Source: CAYONZ01 sp964405465 (GTDB lineage: Bacteria > Bdellovibrionota > Bdellovibrionia > Bdellovibrionales > JAMPXM01). From it: 64,000 nucleotides of DNA. This document shows, one piece after another, positions 26,341 to 35,928 of this stretch. The position numbers were made by a program, and so were the translations under genes. The stretch's first letter is position 1. Each line of letters opens with the position of its first letter. The notes under the pieces are model-generated. The model made no database searches and was not told where the DNA came from. It saw only the letters and a program-made list of their open reading frames with translations. The DNA lies in contig CAYONZ010000018.1 in NCBI GenBank assembly GCA_964405465.1, positions 5,310 to 69,309 on the forward strand. Direction: 5' to 3'.

Positions 26341-27503
26341 GCAGCAAACACCTGCGAGATTTCAAGAACCAAAATTGGACGTTGATTTTGCATAGAGATC
26401 GAACGCACAATTGAACCCTCAGCTAGGCCGGATGCTTTTTGAAATGTATTCGGCAAAAGTTCAATCACCTGCTCGGCCTGTTCGACCGGGATTCCAAAAA
26501 CCCGATCACTAACACGACAAACAACAACAAAACGCGAGGACGCAATGACCCAGTCGGAACTTGTCCATTCTTTTGGTTGTGTTGAACCAACATTGACAAT
26601 GGGAACGGCCTCGCCGCGCAAGTTCATCATTCCCAAGATGTCCTTCTTAATACATGGCAAAGAATTCCACTGATGACTCTGCACAATCTCCATCACATTT
26701 GGAATTGGCAAAGCAAACTGACGATTGCCATTTTGACAAAGCAGGTACAAATGCCTTTGCGGAGATCCTTCCTCTTCTTCTGCGTGGCTAAGTTTGTCAC
26801 CCTTCCCATTCAATGCATCCCCATTTTGAACCTGCTCTGATAGCTCACTGCCGGACGCCCCTGCTGCAACAATTTGCGCCGAACCTCTAGACGAATCGTT
26901 GGAAACCAAGTGCATTTCATTTTCACTTTGAAATGAGGCTGCATTCTCTACGACCACAGGTTCCTTTGCGAAACTTGGATTTTGACTAACTTCTCTGCTA
27001 GCAGGTGGCACAAAGGTTTTAGCGTCGCTCTGCACAGTTGAAACCGCCGTATCATTTGTCATCGCAGCCGTTCGCTGATCAGGCTTCCAGGTGCGGAGTG
27101 TTTCCAGGGTGTAAGCGCGAACTTTGAGGTACTCCTCTTTATCAATTAAGGTTTTGAGCAGATCTCCAAAATAGCTACTTAAAGCCTGAAGCGCATCGCT
27201 CAAGAAAAATTCTAAAACGCGGGCATCTTCTTCGAGAAGTTTCTCACCAAACGGTTTAACATTTTCTTCGACCGCGGTTAAGGCAGTTTCAAAAGCATGA
27301 ATAAATTCCGAACATGAAAGAAAACCTACACTATTGAAATCACCCTTAAGACTGTGCGCTTCTTTCATTAAAAACGTTAAAGTAGGTAAAAGTTCGTTAT
27401 TCAATTTTACAAGGCTCTCTGCCATCGCCGTTACGTGTTCAGATCCCACCGTGAGGCACTGCCTTTGAATGTCCTTTAGAAACTCATCATGATTCTCAGA
27501 CAT
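26337..27503 (-). CDS. Hpt-CheW fusion protein
   Basis: 388 residues. Residues 1-120 form an Hpt four-helix bundle with the phosphorylatable His in MKEAHSLKGDFNSVGF. A Ser/Ala-rich linker (about 140-245) follows, then a CheW domain with HLYLLCQNGNRQFALPIPNV and ILGMMNLRGEAVPIVNVG. There is no kinase or dimerisation domain, so it resembles a CheA without a catalytic core: it could couple to receptors and accept phosphate from one of the two CheA kinases, acting as a relay or sink. It abuts the upstream cheA stop and overlaps the CheD-CheB start by 4 bases. Confidence 0.9.
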   Translation of the reverse strand: MSENHDEFLKDIQRQCLTVGSEHVTAMAESLVKLNNELLPTLTFLMKEAHSLKGDFNSVGFLSCSEFIHAFETALTAVEENVKPFGEKLLEEDARVLEFFLSDALQALSSYFGDLLKTLIDKEEYLKVRAYTLETLRTWKPDQRTAAMTNDTAVSTVQSDAKTFVPPASREVSQNPSFAKEPVVVENAASFQSENEMHLVSNDSSRGSAQIVAAGASGSELSEQVQNGDALNGKGDKLSHAEEEEGSPQRHLYLLCQNGNRQFALPIPNVMEIVQSHQWNSLPCIKKDILGMMNLRGEAVPIVNVGSTQPKEWTSSDWVIASSRFVVVCRVSDRVFGIPVEQAEQVIELLPNTFQKASGLAEGSIVRSISMQNQRPILVLEISQVFAA

Positions 27504-29252
27504 TTATCCCGCCATCTCAAAACGTTTATCTTTAATAAATTCAAACATCTGCTCAGGTGAAACAATATAGGCGATGCTCTCATTACCCAAAACTGTCGTA
27601 CCTTTAAATCCAGGAAGTGTTCTCACAACATTATCAAATGGCCTGATTACTGCTTCGAGCTGGTCTTCAATAGCATCGACAATCAAGCCAAAAGAACGTG
27701 ATCGATGCGACATAAACACTACGGTTTTGCGTCGAATTTCTTTGCTATCAAGAGCTTCTCGCCCCTTTAAAAATTCATCATAGGTTCGCAGTGGCACGGT
27801 CTGGCCTTCGAACTGACAGGTGCGTGTTTGATTGACTGTCGTAAAACTCAACTGATCGCATGAAATAATGCGAGAAATAGAAACCAATGGAATCGCAAAC
27901 ATCGTTTCTGCATTTCTTGTCAAGACGGTCTGCTCCACCATCACAGCCTTGGCAACTGGGATTTCGATGATAAACCGACTTCCGATAAAAAGCTCAGATT
28001 CAACCCTGATACGCCCTTTGTGATTCAATACCGCCTGTTTTACGGCATCCATTCCTACCCCTCGACCTGAAACATCTGAAATTTGATCAGCTGTTGAAAA
28101 TCCAGGAAGAAAAATCAAATCAAAGATTTCGGCATCTGACAAATACCGAGCTTTATCTTCACTTATCAATCCGTTTTGGATTGCTTTTTTTAACACTTTC
28201 TCTTTCGGTATGCCCCCACCATCGTCGCTGACAACCACTTGAATGATTCCCTGAGATTCCATCGCACGAACAACAATATGTCCCTCTTTGGGTTTGCCTC
28301 TCTCGACACGAACTTCAGGAGCTTCAATACCATGGTCGATTGAGTTTCGAATCATATGGGTCAAGCACATCGAGAGAGATTTGGCGATACTCTTGTCCAC
28401 CCCAAGATCCAACCCCTCCTGGCGCAAGGAAACTTTTTTACCTAAATCCTGAGAAGTCTTGCGAACAATTCGCGGCAGCTTTCCGAAACTTCGAGATAAA
28501 AGTACTTTTCTTACTGAAACGATTTGTTCTTGTAAAGAGTCGGTGATTTTATTCAAGCTGTAGGAGAACTCCGTCATCTTTTTCTCAAACACTTTTTGAT
28601 TGACGCGCATTTCGGGGTCTCGAGCCATCATCTGAAAATAGTTTTTTAAAACGATCAATTCTCCAGACAATCCCATGAAGGCATCAAGCCGATCATTTAA
28701 AACCATGACGCCTTCATCCTCAGAAGTCACTTCTTCTGCCAATTCTTTTGCTGGCCGAAGAACCGCTTCATCTCTAACCGACGACGGCTTCCCATTGGAT
28801 AATTCTGGAGCATCGTCTTTTCTGGTCTTAATCATTTGTAAAGTTTGAACCAATGAATCGACCGAGAGGTACATCTCCGCCAGAGGTTCTTCTTTGGCAC
28901 GAACCATGGCGATCAGCTTTTGTGCCAAATCTACAGTAAACAAGAAGTGATTAATATCCTCGGCATTCGGACTAAAAATGCCCTTTTTGATCAAAGCTAA
29001 TACCGACTCAAATTCATGCAGCAAACTGGCAACAAGTTGACAAGTAGGAATAGCGCCAGCCCCACCTTTCACTGAATGAATCTTTCTGAATACCGAATCA
29101 ATCACCAGTGGATCAATAGGTTCATCCTCGAGACGCAAGATCAGCTGATCCACATCAGACAAGAGATCAAGGGACTCTTCAACAAAGAGCTCGGTGATCT
29201 CGAGCGATTTCAAGGCGTTCGGCCTCGATGGCTTGGACGCGAATATCAGCAT
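27504..29252 (-). CDS. cheA: CheA histidine kinase (second of two)
   Basis: About 570-582 residues. Hpt domain with IHSVKGGAGAI (His 59 in the long form), short linker, dimerisation domain, then the kinase core with N box THMIRNSIDHGIE, G1 DDGGGIP, F box FLPGFSTAD and G2 GRGVGMD, and a CheW-like regulatory domain ending near EQMFEFI. It lacks a clear CheY-binding P2 domain. The ATG at 29252 lies 74 bases inside the receiver gene and has no ribosome-binding site; TTG 29213 with GAGG nine bases upstream is an alternative. Catalytically complete by motif. Confidence 0.93.
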   Translation of the reverse strand: MLIFASKPSRPNALKSLEITELFVEESLDLLSDVDQLILRLEDEPIDPLVIDSVFRKIHSVKGGAGAIPTCQLVASLLHEFESVLALIKKGIFSPNAEDINHFLFTVDLAQKLIAMVRAKEEPLAEMYLSVDSLVQTLQMIKTRKDDAPELSNGKPSSVRDEAVLRPAKELAEEVTSEDEGVMVLNDRLDAFMGLSGELIVLKNYFQMMARDPEMRVNQKVFEKKMTEFSYSLNKITDSLQEQIVSVRKVLLSRSFGKLPRIVRKTSQDLGKKVSLRQEGLDLGVDKSIAKSLSMCLTHMIRNSIDHGIEAPEVRVERGKPKEGHIVVRAMESQGIIQVVVSDDGGGIPKEKVLKKAIQNGLISEDKARYLSDAEIFDLIFLPGFSTADQISDVSGRGVGMDAVKQAVLNHKGRIRVESELFIGSRFIIEIPVAKAVMVEQTVLTRNAETMFAIPLVSISRIISCDQLSFTTVNQTRTCQFEGQTVPLRTYDEFLKGREALDSKEIRRKTVVFMSHRSRSFGLIVDAIEDQLEAVIRPFDNVVRTLPGFKGTTVLGNESIAYIVSPEQMFEFIKDKRFEMAG

Positions 29253-29613
29253 ATTTCTTGATCAACCCAAAGAGCAAATTCTCCTGCAAAGGTTTATCGA
29301 TAAGGTCATTAACTCCGGCGCTCAAGCTCGCGACCGCTAACTCTTTATCTGCCCTTCCAGTCAAAATCACGAAAGGAATTTGCGGTAAAACTTTTCTTAC
29401 CTCTCCACAAAAGTCGAGACCATTCATCTGTGGCATATTGAAGTCAGAAATTATCAAAAATGGAGGCTCGGCCTTGATAGATTCTAAGGCTTTTGCCGCT
29501 GACAAAAAGGTTTTGGCATAATAGCCACGACTGGTGAGCAGCTCTTTTACAATATCCAACAAATCTGGTTCATCATCGACAACATAAATAGGCTCGTGAA
29601 GTTTGAGGCTCAT
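29179..29613 (-). CDS. CheY-like single-domain response regulator
   Basis: 145 residues. Receiver domain with acidic pair in YVVDDEPDLLDIV, phospho-acceptor in FLIISDFNMPQMNG, the Thr of VILTGRADKE and the Lys of LIDKPLQ. Start at ATG 29613, overlapping the cheR stop by 4 bases, with GGAGG just upstream; the longer open frame to 29736 runs into cheR. The C-terminal about 20 residues, rich in Arg and Glu, extend past the receiver fold and overlap the start of cheA. It could be the motor or pathway output, or a phosphate sink for two kinases. Confidence 0.92.
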   Translation of the reverse strand: MSLKLHEPIYVVDDEPDLLDIVKELLTSRGYYAKTFLSAAKALESIKAEPPFLIISDFNMPQMNGLDFCGEVRKVLPQIPFVILTGRADKELAVASLSAGVNDLIDKPLQENLLFGLIKKYADIRVQAIEAERLEIARDHRALC

Positions 29614-30527
29614 TCTAAACCTCCATTGGTTGATATTCTTCGGTAGGCTGCAGGTGCAATTGACTTCATTTCTGGGTGCCGCATTGTCCCCGCCTCGGAG
29701 TGTCCAATGCAAAGAACTCCGCCTGGAGAAAGGCAATGACTTAAATTGTTGAGAACAGTCTTGGTGGTTTCACTATTGAAATATATCAAGACATTTCGAC
29801 AAAAGATCAAATCGAAGGAATGCTGAAACTGGTAAGCACTCTGCACGAGATTGAAAGGTGCAAAGCGAATCATCTTTCGATAGGCCGCACGAACTCGAAA
29901 TCCTTCTTTAGTAGGACCATTCTCTCGAGCAAAAAATTCTTGTAGAAATGCCTCTGGAACTCCAGCCACATCCTCTTTCGAGTAATAGCCTTGCGCCGCT
30001 GTTTTCAAAACTTCAAGATCAATATCCGTCGCCAGAAAACGAAGCGAGATATCGCTTGATCCAAAGAGAATTTCTTGAATCGTCATCAATATGGTATAGG
30101 GCTCTTGGCCCGTCGAAGAAGCCGCACACCACACTCGGAGCTCCGAGTTTCGTTCGCGACGTTTTTGGGCGATCATTTCAGGCACTATTTTTTTCAACAA
30201 GTCAAAATGGGCTGACTCGCGAAAAAACTGCGTCGTGTTTGTTGTTAAACACGAAATGAACTCTTGTAGCAAAACGGAATCACCCGACTCGAGAAGCCGA
30301 ATATAGTCTTTGTAAGAATGCAAATCGCGCTCGCGAAATACGGAAATCAGTCGCGTAGCCATCAAACTATAATTTTTGCTAGAAGGCTCAAGGTGAATAC
30401 CGGCGTTTTGCTTTAAGATTTCGCTCAATCTGGAAAACCCGAACTGATCGTCTTGCAAATGACGAAGGAGTTCATTGGAATTGGCCATTGCTTTTGAAAA
30501 GTCGAGTTTGAATGCATTGGCCTTCAT
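29610..30527 (-). CDS. cheR: CheR receptor methyltransferase
   Basis: 305 residues. N-terminal helical domain (FSRLSEILKQNAGIHLEPSS), then the methyltransferase fold with TTNTTQFFRES, the S-adenosylmethionine loop VWCAASSTGQEPYT, and IFCRNVLIYFNSE with GVLCIGHSEA. It methylates glutamates on receptors, opposed by CheB. Overlaps the upstream cheA and downstream receiver gene by 4 bases each. Confidence 0.95.
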   Translation of the reverse strand: MKANAFKLDFSKAMANSNELLRHLQDDQFGFSRLSEILKQNAGIHLEPSSKNYSLMATRLISVFRERDLHSYKDYIRLLESGDSVLLQEFISCLTTNTTQFFRESAHFDLLKKIVPEMIAQKRRERNSELRVWCAASSTGQEPYTILMTIQEILFGSSDISLRFLATDIDLEVLKTAAQGYYSKEDVAGVPEAFLQEFFARENGPTKEGFRVRAAYRKMIRFAPFNLVQSAYQFQHSFDLIFCRNVLIYFNSETTKTVLNNLSHCLSPGGVLCIGHSEAGTMRHPEMKSIAPAAYRRISTNGGLE

Positions 30528-32491
30528 GCCGCCTCAACTTTCTCAATTTGGACTTTTTGACCAGTTTTTTCCTGAGCATTTTCCTGCATTTCGCCAAAGT
30601 GGTATTTCGTTACAACACCAACAGGATCAATCACCAGGGCTACAGCACCGTCTCCGAGTATCGCCGCCCCCGCCACCCCTTCGGTTTGCTTGAAGTGTTG
30701 CCCGAGTGGCTTCAACACGACCTGCGTTTGATCGGAAATTCGATCGACAAGCAACGCGACTTTTTGTTTTTTCACTTCAACTAAAATAGCCATATGCTGG
30801 GAATTAAATGAATTTCGAGGCACAATCTCCCGATCATCAAGGGCAGACAAAAGAGTCGACTCTAAATCTAGAATCGGCAACATCACACCTCGGTGATTAA
30901 ACGCCCACTTGCCACTTTCGATCTCGAAAAAATCTTCGTTTTTTAGAAAGACTATTTCACGGATTGTATCCAATGGCATAATCATCAGCTGATCATTTAC
31001 CGCTGTGATCATGCCGTCTGTGACCGCCGTGGTAATTGGAATATAGACAGTCATGATTGTGCCCTGTCCTTCGACCGACTCAATATCAATTGTTCCTTTG
31101 ATTTTTTCGATGTTGGTTTTCACCACATCCATACCAACGCCTCGGCCTGACACCTGAGTGATTTTCTCAGCAGTTGAAAATCCAGGATGGAAAATCAATT
31201 CCAGAACTTGCTTATCTGTCATCGACTCGATTTCTTTTCGCGATTTGACCAAGCCTTTTTCGAGCGCCTTTTCGAGAATCTTCTTTCGTGGAATTCCTGC
31301 CCCATCGTCTTCAACCTGAATCAAAATTCGACTTCCCACCTGCTGTGCAGAAATTGAAATCAAACCTTTTTCGGATTTTCCTTTGGCTTTTCTTTGTTCT
31401 ACCTTCTCAATTCCATGATCCAGTGAGTTTCGCACTATATGCATTATGGGATCGGCAAGCAACTCAACCATGTTTCGATCGATTTCTGTGTCTTCTCCAG
31501 AAATTTTGACTTCCACGGGTTTACCTAGTTTAACACTTAAATCTCGAAGTGCTCGTTGGGTCTTCATAAAAAGCCCCTTAAACGGCGTCATGCGAATCGT
31601 AAAGGTTTGTCCCTGCAAATCACGAATTGTTTTATCCATTAACGAGACGATGGCATTCAATCTTAGATCTGATGGATGTTGCGCCGTCTGATTCAGCAGC
31701 TGACTCTTGATCACCACCAACTCACCCACAATATTGAATATCTTTTCAATGCGATCAGTTTCGACGCGAATTGAATTTTGTGCTGATGTTTGTCCAGAGT
31801 TCTGTGAGGTGGTTGCCGGCGTTTGCCCATCCATTTCGCGTTTTCTATCAACCGCTCCACTCACCGAACGAGAAGAAGCCGTCTCATCATTTCGCACCAC
31901 AGCTCCAACACCCATAGAGACCCCTGTTGGATCCGATTGGGTTGAAGAACTCGAAGCATGGGTACTGCCATCCCCTTGAGGCAGGTGACTGCTTGTATTC
32001 ACTAAGACATCAGAATTTTGCTTTGAGTTCGCTGCCATCGCAATATTCGGTTCGACTTCAAAGTTTTGGCCAAGCTTTTGGCTCTTGTCTTTAAGCCTTA
32101 CCGTCATCGAAATCACTTTTTTACGAAGTTCGTCGGCGTCCCAGCCGTCTTCTTTGCCCGACTTTAGCATGGTCACTCGAACTTTGAGAGCATCAAGTGA
32201 CTCTAGCAACAGACTAATCACCGTAGCATCAATTAAATCAGGATAAACACGAACTATTGAGAGACTGTCTTCAACCACATGAGCGAGTCCAGCAATGCAC
32301 AAAAAACCTACGGCTGTTCCTGTTCCTTTAAGTGAATGTACCAGACGAAAGATCTTCGCGATTTCAACCTCACGCTTTGATGGATCTTCTAACTGAAGTA
32401 AACCAGATTCCCACTCATCTAAAAGAAACGTCGCTTCTTCTAGAAACTCAAGCTTAATTAGTCTGGAAAAATCCTGATCTTCGCTCGACAT
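30524..32491 (-). CDS. cheA: CheA histidine kinase (first of two)
   Basis: About 655 residues. Hpt domain with VHSLKGTGTAVGF (His 55 in the long form), a long Ser/Thr/Gln-rich linker at about 150-245, dimerisation domain, kinase core with N box MHIVRNSLDHGIE, G1 DDGAGIP, F box FHPGFSTAE and G2 GRGVGMD, and a CheW-like domain. ATG 32491 is preferred over GTG 32500, which abuts the upstream stop. Its GTAVGF Hpt differs clearly from that of the second CheA, and the two proteins are not close copies, so they may phosphorylate different partners. 4-base overlap with cheR. Confidence 0.94.
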   Translation of the reverse strand: MSSEDQDFSRLIKLEFLEEATFLLDEWESGLLQLEDPSKREVEIAKIFRLVHSLKGTGTAVGFLCIAGLAHVVEDSLSIVRVYPDLIDATVISLLLESLDALKVRVTMLKSGKEDGWDADELRKKVISMTVRLKDKSQKLGQNFEVEPNIAMAANSKQNSDVLVNTSSHLPQGDGSTHASSSSTQSDPTGVSMGVGAVVRNDETASSRSVSGAVDRKREMDGQTPATTSQNSGQTSAQNSIRVETDRIEKIFNIVGELVVIKSQLLNQTAQHPSDLRLNAIVSLMDKTIRDLQGQTFTIRMTPFKGLFMKTQRALRDLSVKLGKPVEVKISGEDTEIDRNMVELLADPIMHIVRNSLDHGIEKVEQRKAKGKSEKGLISISAQQVGSRILIQVEDDGAGIPRKKILEKALEKGLVKSRKEIESMTDKQVLELIFHPGFSTAEKITQVSGRGVGMDVVKTNIEKIKGTIDIESVEGQGTIMTVYIPITTAVTDGMITAVNDQLMIMPLDTIREIVFLKNEDFFEIESGKWAFNHRGVMLPILDLESTLLSALDDREIVPRNSFNSQHMAILVEVKKQKVALLVDRISDQTQVVLKPLGQHFKQTEGVAGAAILGDGAVALVIDPVGVVTKYHFGEMQENAQEKTGQKVQIEKVEAA

Positions 32492-32500
32492 TGCTCGCAC

Positions 32501-33025
32501 CTATGCCGTTTTTTTACGAAATTCTTTTTTCATTTTTAAAATGGCTCTTTGAGCCTTTCTAAATTCCTCGACTTGTTCTTTTGGAATATTATTCTTACGA
32601 ATCAACTCGTCGAGCTCTTGATTGAGAGTTCGCATTTCTATGCTATGGTCGATCGCCTTTTGAACGGTCGCCATAAGGATACCGTAATCATACGGCTTCT
32701 CGATAAAATCGAGCGCCCCTAATTTTAGCGCTTGGACTGCAAAATCTTTTGATCCGTAGGCTGTTAAAAATAGGCATGGCGTTTCAAATCCCAGGCGCCG
32801 AAGTTCGGTCAACATCTGTAGGCCCGTCATTTTCGGCATATTGATGTCGGAGAGGACCACATCAATTGGACTCTCTTGCGGAGCATTGACAGTGAGCTCA
32901 AGAGCTTCTTTGCCATTAGATGCAACTTTTATTTCGATATCCATCGTTTTCAAATCGAAAACGATCAACTCTCGTAGGTGTGGTTCATCATCAACAACTA
33001 AAATAATTGGTTTGCGAGCACTCAT
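32501..33025 (-). CDS. CheY-like response regulator, first gene of the chemotaxis operon
   Basis: About 174 residues. Receiver domain with LVVDDEPHLRELI, phospho-acceptor in DVVLSDINMPKMTG, Thr in FLTAYGSKD and Lys in FIEKPYDYG. A helical, strongly basic tail of about 45 residues ends KMKKEFRKKTA; it has no DNA-binding fold and may be a docking coil. ATG 33025 has GAAGAG upstream; an in-frame start at 33058 is possible. The upstream 360 bases, shared with a divergent oxygenase gene, should hold the operon promoter, which I cannot place. Confidence 0.9.
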   Translation of the reverse strand: MSARKPIILVVDDEPHLRELIVFDLKTMDIEIKVASNGKEALELTVNAPQESPIDVVLSDINMPKMTGLQMLTELRRLGFETPCLFLTAYGSKDFAVQALKLGALDFIEKPYDYGILMATVQKAIDHSIEMRTLNQELDELIRKNNIPKEQVEEFRKAQRAILKMKKEFRKKTA

Positions 33026-33252
33026 GCAGTTCTCTTCGGCAAAACTCTGCAAATTCACTAGCTATTCTAGAAGATGAAGATCTATGGACATTGAAGATCC
33101 AATAATTTGTTAACCATCACGACTAAGGCCTTGCCTTAAGATGATACATTCACCTGCTCGGCGCACTCTGTTGGAGTGAAAAGCAAAACACGAACGCATT
33201 CTTGACTGAATTGTGCAAAAATAATTAAACTCAGAGGCACGCTTCATTGTCG

Positions 33253-33340
33253 AGCCCAGAATCTTGCCCAGAGTCGAGCATCGTGCTCAGAATCTAGCCC
33301 AGAGACAAACGCAGAGACAAACTCAGATTCGCAGTCGACA
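33253..33340. repeat. Degenerate short tandem repeats in the chemotaxis-operon upstream region
   Basis: About seven imperfect copies of a 10-16 base unit around CCCAGAAT / CCCAGAG / CTCAGAAT, with one clean adjacent pair (AGAGACAAAC, GCAGAGACAAAC). It lies in the otherwise gene-free interval 33026-33385 between divergent genes. A plus-strand frame through it gives only Gln/Arg-rich low-complexity sequence. It may be slippage product, or a cluster of weak protein-binding sites. Confidence 0.55.
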
Positions 33341-33385
33341 TCGAAGCGTCTCAAGAATATCCAAACGAAATGATGAGGTCCAAAA

Positions 33386-34015
33386 ATGCCAACAAAAACT
33401 TGGTTCGCAACACAAATTTACGATGCTCAATTACAAACCGCTGCCAAAAAACGGGAGCAAACTAAATTCAATCGTGATCTCTTGACCCAGTGCTATCAAC
33501 TTCGATCCATCGACGAAGCCGGAATAGCTTGGTCACAGAAAAACTACATTGGCGGATACACTTCGTATGCATCGGCAAATGATCTTCATCTTCGCTTTTC
33601 CGATTTTAGCCATTTAGAAAAACTGATTCGTCGTCATGTGCAGAATTATATCAATTCCCTAGAATTCGACATCCCAAAAAATGATCTCACGATGTCAACC
33701 TGTTGGGTCAACATCATGCCGAAGTACACCTATCACTCCATGCACATTCATCCGCATTCGGTCATCAGTGGCACGTATTATGTCCAAGTCCCGAAAGGAT
33801 CCAGTGCAATTAAATTTGAAGATCCTCGACATGGATTTCTTATGAGTGCACCTCCAAAAAAACAAAACTGTAAGGCACAAAACAAAGGATTTGTCTTGTA
33901 TCATCCCACCCCAGGACAAGTGGTTTTGTTTGAAAGCTGGATGAGGCATGAGGTGCCACCAAACATGGCAGAACAAGATCGTGTTAGCATAAGTTTTAAT
34001 TATGATTGGTGCTGA
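33386..34015 (+). CDS. Putative 2-oxoglutarate/Fe(II) oxygenase (TIGR02466-type)
   Basis: 209 residues of the double-stranded beta-helix fold. The iron-binding pair is in MHIHPHSVISGTYYVQVP, and the distal His and 2-oxoglutarate Arg are in MRHEVPPNMAEQDRVSISFNYD, which matches the phage-like hydroxylase family TIGR02466/PF13759. GAGG stands 9 bases before the ATG. Divergent from the chemotaxis operon; no obvious partner. Substrate unknown. Confidence 0.85.
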   Translation: MPTKTWFATQIYDAQLQTAAKKREQTKFNRDLLTQCYQLRSIDEAGIAWSQKNYIGGYTSYASANDLHLRFSDFSHLEKLIRRHVQNYINSLEFDIPKNDLTMSTCWVNIMPKYTYHSMHIHPHSVISGTYYVQVPKGSSAIKFEDPRHGFLMSAPPKKQNCKAQNKGFVLYHPTPGQVVLFESWMRHEVPPNMAEQDRVSISFNYDWC

Positions 34016-34139
34016 ACCCCTGACTCGCGACGAACCGCTTCATTGCATTTTTTTACTTGAGATAACAAAATTTTTTGGTGACGATGAGCGGACAACGAAG
34101 GCGAGATGCCTTCATTAATTATCCCACAAGGAGCACTGA

Positions 34140-34673
34140 ATGCTGAGAGCTGCAAAAGTCCTGGGTTTCGTTTTGTTTATCATCACACTTCGAAGCTGGG
34201 GCGCAACTCCCGCTTGTTTAAGCCAAAAAGCAGTGCTTCCAATCGACAACCAACGAGCTCTTTCATACAAGACAAGTACACCTTCTGGATATAAAACTCG
34301 TGCTCATGTTTTGGGCGTGGTTCAAGCGACGTTTGGCAACCAAGGTGATCACACTCACTTTGTTTTGCAAATTGGCCAGAAGGCTACAGACAACCTCGAA
34401 ATCATTTACAATCGAGAATTCGGCGAATTGCCAGCTCTCAAAGTGGGTGATCAAGTTGATGGATGTGGTGACTACATCACTTCAACTCAGCAAAATGGTC
34501 CCTATCCGCCCTCACCGATGGGAGCCATTCTTCATTGGGTTCATGAAAACCCAAATGGACGTGGCCATGAAAGCGGATTCTTAGTCATTAACAATACATT
34601 ATATGGTTGGGTATCAAAAGTAACCGCTGGCTTTCTTCCTGAACAGCTTAACTTTTCGAGCGTAAATCGATAA
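34140..34673 (+). CDS. Secreted DUF3465-like protein
   Basis: 177 residues. A hydrophobic N-terminus (about 5-22) is a signal peptide, cleaved near SWGATPA. The body resembles DUF3465: HVLGVVQATFGN, THFVLQIG, LKVGDQVDGCGDYI, and the diagnostic GAILHWVHENPNGRGHESGFL with a final LYGW. The fold is an OB-like beta barrel in the periplasm; no biochemical role is known. AAGGAG precedes the ATG. Its last 26 bases overlap the 3' end of the convergent PaaK-like gene. Confidence 0.75.
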   Translation: MLRAAKVLGFVLFIITLRSWGATPACLSQKAVLPIDNQRALSYKTSTPSGYKTRAHVLGVVQATFGNQGDHTHFVLQIGQKATDNLEIIYNREFGELPALKVGDQVDGCGDYITSTQQNGPYPPSPMGAILHWVHENPNGRGHESGFLVINNTLYGWVSKVTAGFLPEQLNFSSVNR

Positions 34674-35928
34674 CCCGTTTCATTTTTCCGGTGCGATGAT
34701 TGGCTTCAAGCTCATGGACGTCAACGATTTGCAATCGCACCGGATGTATAAGGCCTTTCAAAAATGCCTCACGGATAAGAGGACGGTCTTTTTCATAGGC
34801 TGTCAATACGTCTTCAATCTTAAAGTATTCAGATTTTTGAACAGCACATCGTATCGTCAAACGATCTCTGCCATCCTCATGCGTGAGCACCAATTGAAAA
34901 CCCTTGATGTGTGCAGAGTGGTAATGCCGAGTTAAAAAAACTTGAACATCATCATAAAAGACAGTGACTGGTCCAACACGTGCGCCCTCTTCACTGCGTC
35001 CAAGAATACGGAATCGACGATCTTTGGTTCCTTCGACATCAACCCATACAGCTTGGTCACCCGCGGGATAGCGAATGATCGGCATTAATTTTCTCGTGAG
35101 ATTTGTAACGATCAATTTTCCGGGCTGACCACATTCGGTGACCACTCGCCCAGATTCCTCATCGATGATTTCAACAATGGTCGCGGAAGAAAAGCAATGA
35201 TGATCAAAACGAGATCCACTGCGACTAGCGTAACCAAGAAGTCCAGCATCGACACTCGCATAGCCGATTGAATGCACTTCAACTCCAGGCCAAATGTTTT
35301 GTACAAATTCGATCTGATCATCAAAAAAACTCTCACCACCAAAGAGAATCTTCTTCACACCAAACCACGATTTCGGGGTCTCACTCATGTGAGTTGCAAG
35401 TTGCACGATGGTGGTAGGAACACCAGCGAGTGTTTCAATTTCAAACTCTTGAAGAGTTTTCGAAATTTCTTCCATTGCCGTAGCTCCAGCCAAAGGAAAC
35501 TGCAAAGCAGGAACTCCTGAGTTTTGAATTGAATCTTTGATGAACAAAAATGAAGCATAGAGTTCGCCCACATAAAATAAATTGGCCACACGATCATAAG
35601 AACTCAGCCAACCTTTGGCCATGCCTTGACCAAAAATTTCTGTAAAGGTTTGCCATTCCTCATGCGTGAACAGACTGAATTTCGGATTACCTGTGCTTCC
35701 ACCACTTTTAAAAACCAGGCCCTGCCAAGCATCAGGGGTTTTCGTAAGAAGCTGATTGCCAGCAATACGATTTGCCTGCCAAAATTTTTTGGCGTCGATC
35801 AACGGCAGATCCATAAGCACCGGATTCTGCAAAAAATTAGGATTGACCACATCACGATACAACTCCCGATAGAATGGTGAGTTCTGGGCGGCAGCCGATA
35901 CGACTTCTTGCAAAGTATAGATCTTCAT
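34648..35928 (-). CDS. PaaK-like acyl-adenylate ligase
   Basis: 426 residues of the phenylacetate-CoA-ligase branch of the ANL superfamily. The phosphate loop is SGGSTGNPKFS, followed by FGGESFFDDQIEFV, the YASVDAGLLGY adenine/substrate motif and a C-terminal subdomain with RILGRSEEGARVG. It activates a carboxylic acid as adenylate, then to a thioester. It is paralogous to the C-terminal domain of the LuxC fusion upstream. Last gene of a five-gene operon, coupled by ATGA. Substrate unknown. Confidence 0.85.
   Translation of the reverse strand: MKIYTLQEVVSAAAQNSPFYRELYRDVVNPNFLQNPVLMDLPLIDAKKFWQANRIAGNQLLTKTPDAWQGLVFKSGGSTGNPKFSLFTHEEWQTFTEIFGQGMAKGWLSSYDRVANLFYVGELYASFLFIKDSIQNSGVPALQFPLAGATAMEEISKTLQEFEIETLAGVPTTIVQLATHMSETPKSWFGVKKILFGGESFFDDQIEFVQNIWPGVEVHSIGYASVDAGLLGYASRSGSRFDHHCFSSATIVEIIDEESGRVVTECGQPGKLIVTNLTRKLMPIIRYPAGDQAVWVDVEGTKDRRFRILGRSEEGARVGPVTVFYDDVQVFLTRHYHSAHIKGFQLVLTHEDGRDRLTIRCAVQKSEYFKIEDVLTAYEKDRPLIREAFLKGLIHPVRLQIVDVHELEANHRTGKMKRVIDLRSKS

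Noticed and set aside
33264..33485. Gln/Arg-rich open frame
   Set aside because: Formed by the short repeats at 33253-33340 and overlaps the start of the oxygenase gene in another frame.
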